DNA of 64,000 nt from DASZVB01 sp035545855 (GCA_035545855.1 DASZXK010000030.1:1-64000); one strand, 5' to 3'; counted from the first letter of the stretch, positions 26,543 to 36,379 are shown. Translations and numbers: made by a program. The notes: generated by a model not told the origin, from the letters alone.

Positions 26543-27841
26543 ATGAGCGGCGTGAAGACGAAACTGGCGGTGGTCGGAGGGCTCCTCGTCGCGGCGAAGC
26601 TCGCGGGGTGCTCGCCGAAGAACGGCGACGACAGCGTCGGTGGGCAGCAGCCGGCGAACGGCACCGGCGCGTCCGGAAGCTTCGGCGGTGGCTCCACCGG
26701 CGGATCCGGAACCGGCAGCTTGCCGAACTACAACACGGGCGGCGACCTCCCGAACTTCGGCTCCGGCGGCGGCGATCCAGGCGGCGGCAACGGCGCAGGC
26801 GGCGGCTGTCCGGCCATCACCGCCGCGCCCGAGCAGATCATCACGTACAAGGACGCGACGGTCACGGACACGATCATCACGTACTCGCCGATCGCGCTCT
26901 ACATCATGCTCGATCGCTCGGGCAGCATGATCACCGGCTTCCCGGAGGGAAGCGCTCAGTCCTGGGCGAACTCGACGAACGCCATCAACGGCTTCATGGC
27001 CGATCCGGCGTCGCAGAACATGGACGTCGGGCTCGCGTTCTTCCCGACGGCGCCCGACAACGGCTTCACCTGCGGGGACGGCTCGGGGAGCGGCGCGAAC
27101 TGCGGCGCTCCGGTGGTCGAGATCGGCCCCGTGCCGAAGAACGCGTCCCCGATCTCCGGCGCGATGAACGGCAACCAGCCGAACCCGCTGAACCTCACCC
27201 CGACGGAATGCGGCCTCATCGGCATGGTGAGCCACTGCGAACAGTGGAAGCAGCAGAGCGGCGAGCAGTGCGTCGCGATCCTCGTGACGGACGGCAACCC
27301 GACGCTCTGCTCCGGGGACACGACGGTCCTCTCGAAGATCGTGTCGGACGGCCTCGCCCAGGGCGTGACGACCTACGTCCTCGGGCTCCCGGGCTCGAAC
27401 GCGAGCGTGCTGGACCCGATCGCCGCCGCGGGCGGAACCACGAAGAGCATCGACGTGTCCGGCGGGACGCAGGCGTTCATCCAGGCGCTGAACTCCATCC
27501 GCGGCAAGGAAGCGCACCAGAGCTCCCAGCACATCAGCATCCCGACGGTCATCAAGTCCGCGCTCGAGTGCGAGTGGAAGATCCCTGATCCGCCGCAGGG
27601 CCAGAAGTTCAACGCCGACAAGGTGAACGTGACGATGACGCCCGACAACGGTCAGACCGTGGACCTCGGCTACGTCGTCGAGGCCGACTGCGCGCGGACC
27701 GACAATGCCTGGTACTACGACGACCCGGCGACCCCGACGCGCGTCCTCGTGTGTCCCTCCACCTGCGAGACGATCAAGTCGACGACGGCTACCGTGAACC
27801 TCGCGTTCGGCTGCGACCGGATCAAGGGCGTCCCCAAGTAA
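26543..27841 (+). CDS. vWA-domain lipoprotein
   Basis: A 432-aa exported lipoprotein. The signal (VVGGLLVAAKLAGCS) is followed by a Gly/Ser/Asn-rich linker to about residue 90, then a vWA domain with the metal site DRSGSM and a Rossmann-like core (CVAILVTDGNP, TTYVLGLPGS). The C-terminal about 110 residues carry several Cys and look like a family-specific extension. Start ATG 26543 has a strong Shine-Dalgarno, AGGAG, 8 nt upstream. vWA lipoproteins of this kind are frequent in myxobacteria and may bind ligands at the surface; no function is established. It converges with the CAP-domain gene after 2 bp. Confidence 0.88.
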   Translation: MSGVKTKLAVVGGLLVAAKLAGCSPKNGDDSVGGQQPANGTGASGSFGGGSTGGSGTGSLPNYNTGGDLPNFGSGGGDPGGGNGAGGGCPAITAAPEQIITYKDATVTDTIITYSPIALYIMLDRSGSMITGFPEGSAQSWANSTNAINGFMADPASQNMDVGLAFFPTAPDNGFTCGDGSGSGANCGAPVVEIGPVPKNASPISGAMNGNQPNPLNLTPTECGLIGMVSHCEQWKQQSGEQCVAILVTDGNPTLCSGDTTVLSKIVSDGLAQGVTTYVLGLPGSNASVLDPIAAAGGTTKSIDVSGGTQAFIQALNSIRGKEAHQSSQHISIPTVIKSALECEWKIPDPPQGQKFNADKVNVTMTPDNGQTVDLGYVVEADCARTDNAWYYDDPATPTRVLVCPSTCETIKSTTATVNLAFGCDRIKGVPK

Positions 27842-27843
27842 TC

Positions 27844-29424
27844 TCACTCCGTCGCGAGGAGCACCTCCACGCTCGTGCGGAGGGCGTCGGCGTCGGCGGA
27901 CTGTGCGACGGCCACGCCGGCATGACGGAGCTTGGGGTCTTCGGCGCGGACGTCCGTCGCGAGGTCCTCCGGATCGGCGAAGAACGTGATGAGGATGAGC
28001 GGGATCCCCACGCGGGTCTTCGCGACCCAGGGCTTGGCCGATTCCGTCGCGATCGTCCCGAGGTCCGTCTTCGGTTCCTGGACGACCCGCGTGGCCATGC
28101 GGCGCGCGAGATCGTCCAGGCTCGAAGAGCGCGCGAGGGCCGGCACGGACGCGGCGGAACGGGCCTTCGCCACGGCGGCGAAGGCGGCGTCCGCCGCGCG
28201 CGCCGGATCGGAGAGAGGACGCGGAATGCCCGCGAACACCTCCGTCACGGCCCAGACCGTCGGCGCCGACGCGTGCTCGAGGACGACGCCGAGCCCGACG
28301 TGCGAAAACCTGGGGTTTACGATGTTGTCGCGGTGACCGGGGCTCGCGAGGAGGAGCGCGTGCGCCTCCGCGATGCTCGGCGCCTTCGCGACGTTCTCGC
28401 CGAGGAGCCCGAGGCGGAGCCCCGCCGCTCGCGCGCGGTCGTCCACCATCCCCGTCGTCGGCGACTGGTGCCCGAAGAAACCATGCTCGGCCATGTCCGC
28501 GCTGTGCGCCTCCGCGACGCGGTCGAGGATCGGGTCGGGGGCGAGCAAGGAGACGCCGGCCTCCCGCCGCGTTTCGTTCGTGAGTGACAGGAGCGCGGCC
28601 TTCGGATCGGTTTCGTCGACGGCGAGCGGCGCGGGGCGATCCACGTCGGGAGAAACGCCGACCGCGACGGGAAAATTGGCGATCACCTCGAGGCCGCTCG
28701 GGCCGACGGCGAGGAGCTCGACGCGATGGATGCCGGCCGCGAGCGGCGCGGACGTCTCCGCGACGCGACTCCCCGTTCCGAGCTTCCGGCGCTCCGTCTT
28801 CCCGCCGGGCTCGGTCCAGGCGAGCTCGACGTCGTGATAGTCCGCAGCAACGGTTCCACGAAGCGCGACGGTCTGCCCCGGCTCGATGCGTCTCGGGACG
28901 GGCTCGAGCGCCACGTGCTCGCCGGCGAGCGCCGCGGCCCCGGCGAGCTGCCCGCCGAGGTCGACCACCGTGACTCCGAGGTGCGAAAAAGAGAGGTTCT
29001 TCGGGACGCCCGCGAGGTAGTCGTCGAGACCCGAGAAGGTCCCGCCGTTCACCGGGAACACGCCGACCATCGGCATGGCGACGACGAGCCCCATCTTGCG
29101 AACGAGAGCGTCGAGCTCGACGGCCGACGGCCCGCGTCCGCTGTCTCGCGTCTGGTAGAGGACGCGCTCGGCGAGCTCCGCGAGACGGCCGTCCTCGTCG
29201 AGCGTCCGCCCCGGCAGGCGCGCCCGGATCTCGTCGCGGAGTCTCGCCGCGCTCGGGAGGCCGCGCGTCCCGCCGGACGTCGGGGCCGTCTCGTACGCGG
29301 CGCGCGGCGAAAACGTCGGTGAATCACCCGACGCCGTCCACTCCGCGCTTCCGGACGGACGGGGCGCGGCCGGAGAGCAAGCGACGAGCGCCGACGCGAG
29401 GACGAAGGAGAAGCGGCGGAGCAC
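27844..29424 (-). CDS. CAP/SCP-domain lipoprotein
   Basis: A 526-aa protein with a GTG start (29424) and a short lipoprotein signal (VLASALVACS). A central CAP domain at about 250-390 is recognisable from ADMAEHGFFGHQSP and LLASPGHRDNIVNPRFSHVG, as in bacterial YkwD-like proteins. The flanking N- and C-terminal regions (about 230 and 130 residues) are family-specific. Bacterial CAP proteins are secreted and mostly uncharacterised. It lies 26 bp downstream of the CoxE-like copy 2 gene and is the last gene of the transglutaminase operon. Confidence 0.87.
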   Translation of the reverse strand: MLRRFSFVLASALVACSPAAPRPSGSAEWTASGDSPTFSPRAAYETAPTSGGTRGLPSAARLRDEIRARLPGRTLDEDGRLAELAERVLYQTRDSGRGPSAVELDALVRKMGLVVAMPMVGVFPVNGGTFSGLDDYLAGVPKNLSFSHLGVTVVDLGGQLAGAAALAGEHVALEPVPRRIEPGQTVALRGTVAADYHDVELAWTEPGGKTERRKLGTGSRVAETSAPLAAGIHRVELLAVGPSGLEVIANFPVAVGVSPDVDRPAPLAVDETDPKAALLSLTNETRREAGVSLLAPDPILDRVAEAHSADMAEHGFFGHQSPTTGMVDDRARAAGLRLGLLGENVAKAPSIAEAHALLLASPGHRDNIVNPRFSHVGLGVVLEHASAPTVWAVTEVFAGIPRPLSDPARAADAAFAAVAKARSAASVPALARSSSLDDLARRMATRVVQEPKTDLGTIATESAKPWVAKTRVGIPLILITFFADPEDLATDVRAEDPKLRHAGVAVAQSADADALRTSVEVLLATE

Positions 29425-29450
29425 GGGCCGAAGGGTCGGGGAATACGCGC

Positions 29451-30701
29451 TCAGAGAACCTGCCGCGGATCGAGCAGGACCTCGGGCTTCTTGGCGGCGG
29501 ACGCCTTCGAGAGATGGGTCACGGCCTCTCCGAGCCCGTCGATCGTGAGGTGGTACATGGGGAACACCTGGCGAATCACCTCGCACGTGCCGCCCGCCCA
29601 GTACTGCGGTGGATCGGGGTTCAGCCACACGGCGCGATCGAAGCGCTCCGCGAGGAGGACGAGCCAGTCGAGCCCCGTGAGCGGACGTCCGTCGGGGCGG
29701 CGCACGTTCGTTCCCCAGGGCCCGGTGCTCATGAGCTCGCTCGGCGCCATCGCTGCGTCCCCCACGATGACGACCTTCCACCGCTGGTTCACGAGCTCGA
29801 GGAGCTCGGGGACCTCGATGGGGTTCATCAGCGTGTCGCTCGTGAACACCCGCCCGTAGACGGTGTTGTGGAAGTAGTACGTCTTGAGCTCGCGGAAGTT
29901 CGACGCGCGCTTCGCGGCGCTGAAGAGCTGCGAGCACGTGTGCGCGAACGGCTCCATCGACCCGCCGACGTCCATGAGGAGGAGCACCCGGACGTTGCTC
30001 TTCTTCGGCGGACGCATGACGATCTCGAGCTCGCCGAAGGCTTTCGCCGTCGCGTCCACGCTCGCGTCCACGTCGAGCTCTTCCTCGAAGCCCTCTCGCG
30101 TGAATTTCCGGAGCTTCCGGAGCGCGACCTCGATCTGGCGGACGTCCAGCACGAGGTCCGAGCGGTACGGGCGGTATTTCCGCGCGTCCGCCATGCCGAC
30201 GGCGCCCGAGCCCTTGTTCCCCTTGGATTCCCCCGCCTTCACGCTCATGCCGTTCGGGTTCTGCCCGCCCTGACCGAACGGGCTCGTCCCACCCGTGCCG
30301 ATGTAGTGGTTGCCGCCCTCGTGCCGCTCCTTCTGTTCCCGGAGCCGCTGCTCGAAGAGGGCCTTCACCTCCTCCGGGGAGAGATCCTTGAAGGCCGCGA
30401 TCTGCTCGTCCGTCAGGTTCTCGAGGACCTTCGGGTCCTTGAGCCATTCTTCGAGCTGGGAGAGGAACTCCTGCGCCTTCGTCTCCACGCCGCGGAAGTG
30501 AGCGAGGAACGCCTCGTCGAAGCGATCCAGATCCGCCTCCCGGTGCACCATGAGCGAGCGCGCGAGGAAGTAGAAGCCGTCCATCGTGTTCCCGTGGAGA
30601 CCGTGGTTCACGGCTCGCGCGAGGGTCACGACTTCCTGAGTGCCCACCTTCAGCTTGCGCTTCCGGAGCTCGTACAGGAACGGAACGAGGAGATTGCTCA
30701 T
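29451..30701 (-). CDS. CoxE-like vWA-domain protein, copy 2
   Basis: A 416-aa paralogue of the protein at 15789-17009, with nearly the same N-terminus (LLVPFLYELRKRKLKVGTQE) and the same vWA metal site, DVGGSMEPF. The central linker is different: longer, Lys/Glu-rich, then Gly-rich. Start ATG 30701 overlaps the stop of the upstream transglutaminase gene by 4 nt (ATGA), so the two are translationally coupled. Inference: it helps assemble or activate an envelope complex with the transglutaminase-like protein. As at the other locus, no MoxR ATPase gene is beside it. Confidence 0.88.
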   Translation of the reverse strand: MSNLLVPFLYELRKRKLKVGTQEVVTLARAVNHGLHGNTMDGFYFLARSLMVHREADLDRFDEAFLAHFRGVETKAQEFLSQLEEWLKDPKVLENLTDEQIAAFKDLSPEEVKALFEQRLREQKERHEGGNHYIGTGGTSPFGQGGQNPNGMSVKAGESKGNKGSGAVGMADARKYRPYRSDLVLDVRQIEVALRKLRKFTREGFEEELDVDASVDATAKAFGELEIVMRPPKKSNVRVLLLMDVGGSMEPFAHTCSQLFSAAKRASNFRELKTYYFHNTVYGRVFTSDTLMNPIEVPELLELVNQRWKVVIVGDAAMAPSELMSTGPWGTNVRRPDGRPLTGLDWLVLLAERFDRAVWLNPDPPQYWAGGTCEVIRQVFPMYHLTIDGLGEAVTHLSKASAAKKPEVLLDPRQVL

Positions 30702-32308
30702 GGGGACTGTCCCTGGCCGCAGACGAGATTGCCTGGAGTGCTCGCGCGAACCGCGTAGTCGCCGGGGCCCGTGACGAACGGGACGACGACCCGCCCGTCG
30801 TAGCGCCCCTCGTCGCTCGTGACCAGCGCGCCGAGCGGGATCCGGTCCCGCGAAGAGCCGGACGTGGGCTCGAGGAAGAGATCCACCCGCACGGCCGAGC
30901 AGGGGCCGAGGGTCGATTCCACTTTTCCCGACACCGCGACGCGGCTCCCGCGAAGCGCCTCCGAGTCCCCGAGCTTCACCGTCACCGTGGGACGCGGCCG
31001 CTGGTCGTTCGGGTCGGGCTCCGCGCTCGGCGACGGTTCCGGCGTGCTGCCGCTCCGCGTCGAACGGCTCCCCGTGCCGTTCGCCGAACCGGTGCCGTGG
31101 CTGGTGCGCGAGCGGTCGGCGACCACCTGACCGCTGTCCGCGCCGTCGGGCCACTCGAAGGGATCCCTCGGCGGGACGTGCGCCACGCGATTGTCGCCCT
31201 CGAGCGAGAGCTCGTCCGCCGCGCCGCCGAGATCGATCCGGTGAAACCGGGTGCCGTCGCTCACCTCGACCCAGGCGTGCGCCTCGTTGCGGACGAATCG
31301 CGTCGGAAGGCCGAGCGAGAGCGCCGTCACCGTGAACGCATAGGCGCGATGCCGGCAGACGCCCTTCTTCGTCGTCGAGATCTCGCGATAGAGCTCCACG
31401 CCCGAGGTCGCGTGCATCCGGTCGCTCGACGGCTCGAACCCGCGGAAGTACTTCACGAGCGTCCGGAGCGCCTCCGACGGCCCCGTGCCGTCCACGACGC
31501 CGATCTGTCGCGCGATGCGGATGCCCTCGTTCTTCACCGCGTCCGGGACGCGCGGCAGGTAGCGCGACAGGCGCCCCCACTCGACGTCCGCGAACGGGCT
31601 CCCGAACACCGCGCGATCGACGGCGAGGTGCAGCACGACGCGCACCGGCCCGTCCCGATCGCCCTTCGCGAACCAGTTCTCCGCGCCGTCCGACAGCAGG
31701 AGCACGCGAGCGTCTGGACTCACGCGAAGCGCGATGACGCGCATCCCCGGGCCGACGCTCGGGATGCGGACCGCCGTGTTCGCCGTGAGATCGACGGCGA
31801 GGTCTCCGTAGAACTGATCGTCTTCGGGGCGTGGCGAGCCGCCGACGGCGATGGGCGCGCGCGATTCGCCGTCCTGCACCGCGAGCTCGAAGCCGTCCGT
31901 CACGGTGTCGTAGGAGAACTCGCGCTTGTAAGGAGCGATGCCCGGCGTGAACGGGTCCTCGTAGCTCACGTGGTTCGGCCGCGTCGTGTCCCCGTCGATG
32001 CGGTACGTGCGGAACGAGCCCGGCGGGGTCCGTTCGAGACCGTAGACCGCGCCGTGCCGCTCGGACTTCTCGGCGAGATCGGGAGACTCCACCGCGCCGC
32101 TCTTCGTGTCGATCGCGGCCGCCATGGCGCCGTCCGTCGTCGTCGCACCGAGCTTCAGATCTTCGACGGGATCCGGCGGCACGTACTCGTGGAGCACGAC
32201 GTCCGGGCGCGCGCTCGACGGGGCTCCGACCGTCGCCAGGCCCGCCAGGACGGCAGCGGACGCTCGCCGGGCGAGCGCGCCAGCAGCGCCGAGTGCGCCC
32301 GATCGCAT
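30698..32308 (-). CDS. Secreted transglutaminase-like protein
   Basis: A 536-aa protein with a signal peptide (AVLAGLATVGAPSSA) and a central transglutaminase-like core at about 300-400. The catalytic triad is visible: Cys in KKGVCRHRAYAF, His in NEAHAWVEV and Asp in HRIDLGG. The C-terminal third is Ser/Thr/Pro-rich, then an Ig-like beta domain. Bacterial members act as peptidases or cross-linkers of envelope proteins. Start ATG 32308 gives the signal peptide. It is the second gene of a run that begins with a small lipoprotein (25 bp upstream) and continues through the CoxE-like and CAP genes. Confidence 0.88.
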   Translation of the reverse strand: MRSGALGAAGALARRASAAVLAGLATVGAPSSARPDVVLHEYVPPDPVEDLKLGATTTDGAMAAAIDTKSGAVESPDLAEKSERHGAVYGLERTPPGSFRTYRIDGDTTRPNHVSYEDPFTPGIAPYKREFSYDTVTDGFELAVQDGESRAPIAVGGSPRPEDDQFYGDLAVDLTANTAVRIPSVGPGMRVIALRVSPDARVLLLSDGAENWFAKGDRDGPVRVVLHLAVDRAVFGSPFADVEWGRLSRYLPRVPDAVKNEGIRIARQIGVVDGTGPSEALRTLVKYFRGFEPSSDRMHATSGVELYREISTTKKGVCRHRAYAFTVTALSLGLPTRFVRNEAHAWVEVSDGTRFHRIDLGGAADELSLEGDNRVAHVPPRDPFEWPDGADSGQVVADRSRTSHGTGSANGTGSRSTRSGSTPEPSPSAEPDPNDQRPRPTVTVKLGDSEALRGSRVAVSGKVESTLGPCSAVRVDLFLEPTSGSSRDRIPLGALVTSDEGRYDGRVVVPFVTGPGDYAVRASTPGNLVCGQGQSP

Positions 32309-32333
32309 CCCGCGATCGTAGCGGAACGTCGCT

Positions 32334-32630
32334 TCATTTCCACAATCGCGGTGCGCGCCCGGTCTCCCAGTGGGGAGGGACCCATTCGAAACCGAGGGCG
32401 GTGCTCCGGCAGGTGCCCGAAATCCACTGGGCGTCCGCGCCGGGGCGGGGCGGCCGTCCCGGCTCCGGCCCCGGGGAGGTGTGACAGGTCGGTGCCGCGG
32501 TGTAGGCGGCGGCGGTCGCTCGTGGAGGATCGGCCGGAGCGCGCGCGAGCTCGACACGCGAAGCTGGCCGTTCGCTTCCCACGACGCAAGCCGTGAGCCA
32601 CGGAACGAGGGCCGGGACGAGCCGACGCAT
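32334..32630 (-). CDS. Small lipoprotein with Trp/His-rich C-terminus
   Basis: A 98-aa open frame with a short signal and lipobox (PALVPWLTACVV). The linker is Pro/Ala-rich, and the C-terminal segment (FEWVPPHWETGR) recalls the WxPGHW motif of small YXWGXW-type periplasmic proteins. It is 25 bp upstream of the transglutaminase gene on the same strand. Coding character is moderate; the lipobox and its position support a real gene. Function unknown. Confidence 0.55.
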   Translation of the reverse strand: MRRLVPALVPWLTACVVGSERPASRVELARAPADPPRATAAAYTAAPTCHTSPGPEPGRPPRPGADAQWISGTCRSTALGFEWVPPHWETGRAPRLWK

Positions 32631-32705
32631 GCGAGGCGAGCGTACTTTCCGAACACCCGAAAATCACGTTCGACAACGCCCGGCAGTCATCTACGCTCTC
32701 GCCCG

Positions 32706-33833
32706 ATGAAAACGCTCGAAGAGGAGCTCGCGTCCCTTCCAGAACCCCTCGGAAAGGAGCTCGCGCGCCACAGGTTCGACGCCGCGCGCCTGGTTTCGCT
32801 CGCGAAGCGGCTCGTGTCGGGCAGCCCCACGGACAACCACGTGAAGGGGACGCTCGCCCCCCCGCGGCCGGAAGACATCGTGGATCTCGAGTCGGGGAAC
32901 CCCGCCATCGACGAGCGGCGCCGGCAAGTGGGCCTCCGCATGCTCGCCGAAGGCAAGGTGGCGATGGTCGTCCTCGCCGGCGGAATGGCGACGCGCATGG
33001 GCGGCGTGGTGAAAGCACTCGTCGAGGCCCTCCCGGGAAAGACGTTCCTCGACCTCCGTCTCGCCGAACGCGCCTCCCACGAGCGCGCCGCGGGGCGGCC
33101 GGTTCCGCTCTGGCTCATGACGAGCGCGGCGACGGACGAGAAGATCCGGAGCGCGCTCGGCGCGGAGCTCGACGGCTACCGGACGGCGGTGTTCCCCCAG
33201 GCCCTCTCCCTGCGCGTCACCGCGGAAGGAAGGCTCTTCCGGGATGCCTCCGGACAGCCGAGCCATCATGCGCCGGGCCACGGAGACCTCGTGGATTCGC
33301 TCCGCGCCTCGGGCCTCCTGGATCGTTTCATCCGCGAAGGCGGGACGACGGTCACCGTCGCGAACCTGGACAACCTCGGCGCGTCGCTCGACCCGCGCGT
33401 GCTCGGCCTGCACGCGGAGCACGGCCTGCCCGTCACCTGCGAGGTCGTCGACAAGCTCGAGACGGACCGCGGCGGCATCCCGGTGCAACACGAAGGCCGT
33501 ACGGTGGTGCTCGAGGAATTCCGGATCCCGCCGGGATTCGATCCGAAGACGGTCCGCGTCTTCAGCACGAACACATTTCACTTCGATGCCAAGGCGCTCG
33601 CGTCGACGGACTTCCCCTGGACGTACTTCGTGGTCCAGAAGAAGGTCGACGGCGCGCCCGCCGTCCAGTTCGAGCGCCTCATCAACGAGGTGACGAGTCA
33701 CCTCGGCACGCGCTATCTCCGGGTCCCTCGTACCGGCAGCGCCTCGCGGTTCCTTCCCGTGAAGGACAACGAGGAGCTCGCGGCGCGGCGTGGGGAGATC
33801 GAGGCCGTGGCGAAGGCCCGGGGGATGCTCTGA
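32706..33833 (+). CDS. UDP-sugar pyrophosphorylase family protein (UDPGP-type)
   Basis: A 375-aa nucleotidyltransferase. The glycine-rich UTP-binding loop is LAGGMATRMGG near residue 80, with ALVEALPGKTFLDL following. Further family motifs are GHGDLVDSLRASGLLD (sugar/uridine site) and ANLDNLGASLDP. These match UDP-N-acetylglucosamine or UDP-glucose pyrophosphorylases of the eukaryotic/UDPGP type rather than the GlmU or GalU types. The Lys of the usual PKG motif is not obvious. It makes UDP-sugar from UTP and sugar-1-phosphate; which sugar is not clear. Its stop codon overlaps the start of the SppA fusion by one base. Confidence 0.83.
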   Translation: MKTLEEELASLPEPLGKELARHRFDAARLVSLAKRLVSGSPTDNHVKGTLAPPRPEDIVDLESGNPAIDERRRQVGLRMLAEGKVAMVVLAGGMATRMGGVVKALVEALPGKTFLDLRLAERASHERAAGRPVPLWLMTSAATDEKIRSALGAELDGYRTAVFPQALSLRVTAEGRLFRDASGQPSHHAPGHGDLVDSLRASGLLDRFIREGGTTVTVANLDNLGASLDPRVLGLHAEHGLPVTCEVVDKLETDRGGIPVQHEGRTVVLEEFRIPPGFDPKTVRVFSTNTFHFDAKALASTDFPWTYFVVQKKVDGAPAVQFERLINEVTSHLGTRYLRVPRTGSASRFLPVKDNEELAARRGEIEAVAKARGML

Positions 33834-36379
33834 TGGAGCGACCGCTCCGCTCGCGCTCGTTCGCCGGAATCCTCGCGCTCGGCCTGACCACGCTCCTCGG
33901 ACGCGAGGCCCGCGCACAAGAAGTCCCCGTCGGGCCGGAACGCATCCCCGCCTTCGGTCGGAGCGTCGCCGGAACCGACGACTCGACGGCGACCGTCACG
34001 AACCCGGCGAACCTCGGGTTCATGCCGGGCTCGGAGTTCCGGTGGCAGGGCGTGTACCTGGACGAGGGGCTCCGCGTGCCGTACCAGGGGCACGCGCTCA
34101 CGGGCGCCATCCGGTTTCCGTTCAACCTCGTGACCGCGCTCCGGCTGGACCTCCTGTATCCGCCGCAGTCGTCGCTCGGCGGGTTCTCCGCGAACTACCA
34201 CTGGCTCACGTGGGCGCTCGCGCTCCAGGCGTCCGAGTCGCTCTCGTTCGGCTTCTCGCTCCAGCACGCCTACTCGGGCGGCATCGTCGCGAACGGCATC
34301 GGGTCCTACTCGCTCGCCGTCTCCGCGCGCCCGGCGAGCTTCCTCGGCTTCTCCATCGTCGGGAGCGACCTCAGCTCGCCCCTCTCCGGGGATTCGGCGC
34401 AGGCCCTCGCGGCGCTCGGCGCGCCGAACGTCGCCCTCGGACGGAGCTTCACCGCGGCCTTCGCGCTCCGCCCCATGGGCACGCGGGCGTTCGAGCTCGG
34501 GCTCGAAGCCCGGTACTTCTCGGAACCCGCCATCTGGGAACCCCGCGCCACCCTCGGGGTGGATCTCCCCTACGTCGGGCGTCTCCGCGGCGAGTTCGCC
34601 GTGGTCGATCCGGGCGCGAACCAGCTCGAGTGGCGCGCGACCGCCGGGCTCTCGCTCTACGTGAACTCCGCCGACGGCTCGACGGAGCTCGAAGGCGGCG
34701 CAGTGACGGGCACCGCGCTCGGCAGGAGCGGCTCGTGGAACTTCTACAACGACGTCGCGTTCACGGGGTACCGCGAGCCGGTCGGGCTCGCGCCGCCGCG
34801 CGTCGCCGTGAAGATTCGCCTGGAGAGCACGCCGGGCACGCGCGAGCACGTCGCGCTCCTCCGGAGGCTCTGGGCGCTCTCCGAAGACCCAGACGTCGCC
34901 GCCGTGGTGTTCGAGCCGCGGACGTCCCCCACGGATTCCCTCGCCCACGCGCAGGAGCTCCGGGACGCGATTCGCCTCCTCCAGGTCCGCGGCAAGAAGA
35001 CCCTCTGCCACCTCGAGGACGCGAGCGGCGCGGCGCTCTACGTCTGCGCGGCGACGGATCGCATCCTCCTGAACCCCGCCGGTGGACTCCGTTTCGCCGG
35101 CCTGAAGACGCGTCACCTGTACTTCGCGAAGCTCCTGGAAAAGCTCGGCATCCAGGCTGATTTCGTCCGCATCGGCGCTCACAAGAGCGCCCCGGAGCGC
35201 TTCACGAGGGAAAGCGCGAGCGACGTCGCGCGGGAGGACACGGTGGACCTCCTCCAGCAGATCGAGCGGTGGTTCTCCGGGGACGTCGCGCACGACCGCA
35301 AGATGAGCGTCGAGACGCTCCGCGAGCGCATCGCGCGCGGCCCCTTCGTCGCGAGCGAGGCGAAGGACGCGGGCCTCGTCGACGGCTTCGCGTTCGACGA
35401 TCAGGTCGAGAAGGCCGCGTCCGACCTCGTCGGGGAGCGCGTCACCCTCGCCGATCCCGATCGCGCCCCGGCGGCTCCCGAGCGGTTCGGCAATCAGAGA
35501 AGCATCGCCCTCCTCTACGTGGACGGGGACATCGTGGACGGCCGCAGCAAGAACATCCCGTTCCTCGGGATGGACATCGTCGGGTCTTACACGATCGCGG
35601 AGACGCTCCAGCGCATCCGCAAGAACCCGCTCATCGCGGCGGTCGTGCTCCGCATCGAATCCCCCGGCGGCTCCTCCATGGCCTCGGACGTCATGTGGCG
35701 CGAGATCGCGCTCACCGCGAGGGAACGGCCGGTCATCGTCAGCATGGGGGACGTCGCGGCGAGCGGCGGCTACTACGTCGCGGCGCCCGGGACGCGCATC
35801 TTCGCGAACCCGCTCACGATCACGGGCAGCATCGGCGTCTTCTACGGCAAGGCGGACGTCAGCGGTCTGATGAAGAAGATCGGCGTCGGCGTCGAGGTGT
35901 ACAAGACGGCGCCGCGCGCCGACGCGGAGTCCTTGTTCCGTCCGTTCTCGGAGGAAGAGCGCCAGGAGCTCGTCCACAAGGTCGGCCAGTTCTACGACGT
36001 GTTCCTGTCGCGCGTCGCCGACGGACGCCACATGAGCAAGGAAGCCGTGGATCGCATCGGCCAGGGTCGCGTGTGGACGGGCGAACAGGCGAAGGAGAAC
36101 GGCCTCGTGGACGAGCTCGGTGGCCTCCGCCAGGCGCTCGCGTACGCCCGCCGCGTCGCGCACCTCGGAGAAGAGGCGCCCATCGTCGAGCTCCCGAAGA
36201 TCCCGACGTCGCTCCTCGGGCAGCTCCTCGGCATCGAGGGCATCCACGACGAGGCGGCCATCGCGAAGGTGCTCCCGCCCGCGGTGACGGATCTCGCCCA
36301 CGCCATGGCGCCGTTCCTGGTGCACCCGAGCGACAAGCCCCTCTCGCGGCTGGAGATCACGCGGGTCGTCCTCCCGTGA
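33833..36379 (+). CDS. sppA: Outer-membrane-barrel-like domain fused to SppA protease
   Basis: An 848-aa protein. A signal peptide (to about residue 28, ending AQ) precedes about 260 residues with the alternating aromatic pattern of a small beta-barrel (YHWLTWALALQASESLSFGF). From about 310 to 830 it is a long, double-domain SppA signal-peptide peptidase. The general-base Lys is K451 in IGAHKSAPERF and the nucleophile Ser is S644 in GDVAASGGYY, spaced as in E. coli SppA (Lys209/Ser409). SppA normally sits in the inner membrane; this fusion suggests an outer-membrane or periplasmic location. The start overlaps the upstream stop by one base (TGATG). Confidence 0.87.
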   Translation: MERPLRSRSFAGILALGLTTLLGREARAQEVPVGPERIPAFGRSVAGTDDSTATVTNPANLGFMPGSEFRWQGVYLDEGLRVPYQGHALTGAIRFPFNLVTALRLDLLYPPQSSLGGFSANYHWLTWALALQASESLSFGFSLQHAYSGGIVANGIGSYSLAVSARPASFLGFSIVGSDLSSPLSGDSAQALAALGAPNVALGRSFTAAFALRPMGTRAFELGLEARYFSEPAIWEPRATLGVDLPYVGRLRGEFAVVDPGANQLEWRATAGLSLYVNSADGSTELEGGAVTGTALGRSGSWNFYNDVAFTGYREPVGLAPPRVAVKIRLESTPGTREHVALLRRLWALSEDPDVAAVVFEPRTSPTDSLAHAQELRDAIRLLQVRGKKTLCHLEDASGAALYVCAATDRILLNPAGGLRFAGLKTRHLYFAKLLEKLGIQADFVRIGAHKSAPERFTRESASDVAREDTVDLLQQIERWFSGDVAHDRKMSVETLRERIARGPFVASEAKDAGLVDGFAFDDQVEKAASDLVGERVTLADPDRAPAAPERFGNQRSIALLYVDGDIVDGRSKNIPFLGMDIVGSYTIAETLQRIRKNPLIAAVVLRIESPGGSSMASDVMWREIALTARERPVIVSMGDVAASGGYYVAAPGTRIFANPLTITGSIGVFYGKADVSGLMKKIGVGVEVYKTAPRADAESLFRPFSEEERQELVHKVGQFYDVFLSRVADGRHMSKEAVDRIGQGRVWTGEQAKENGLVDELGGLRQALAYARRVAHLGEEAPIVELPKIPTSLLGQLLGIEGIHDEAAIAKVLPPAVTDLAHAMAPFLVHPSDKPLSRLEITRVVLP

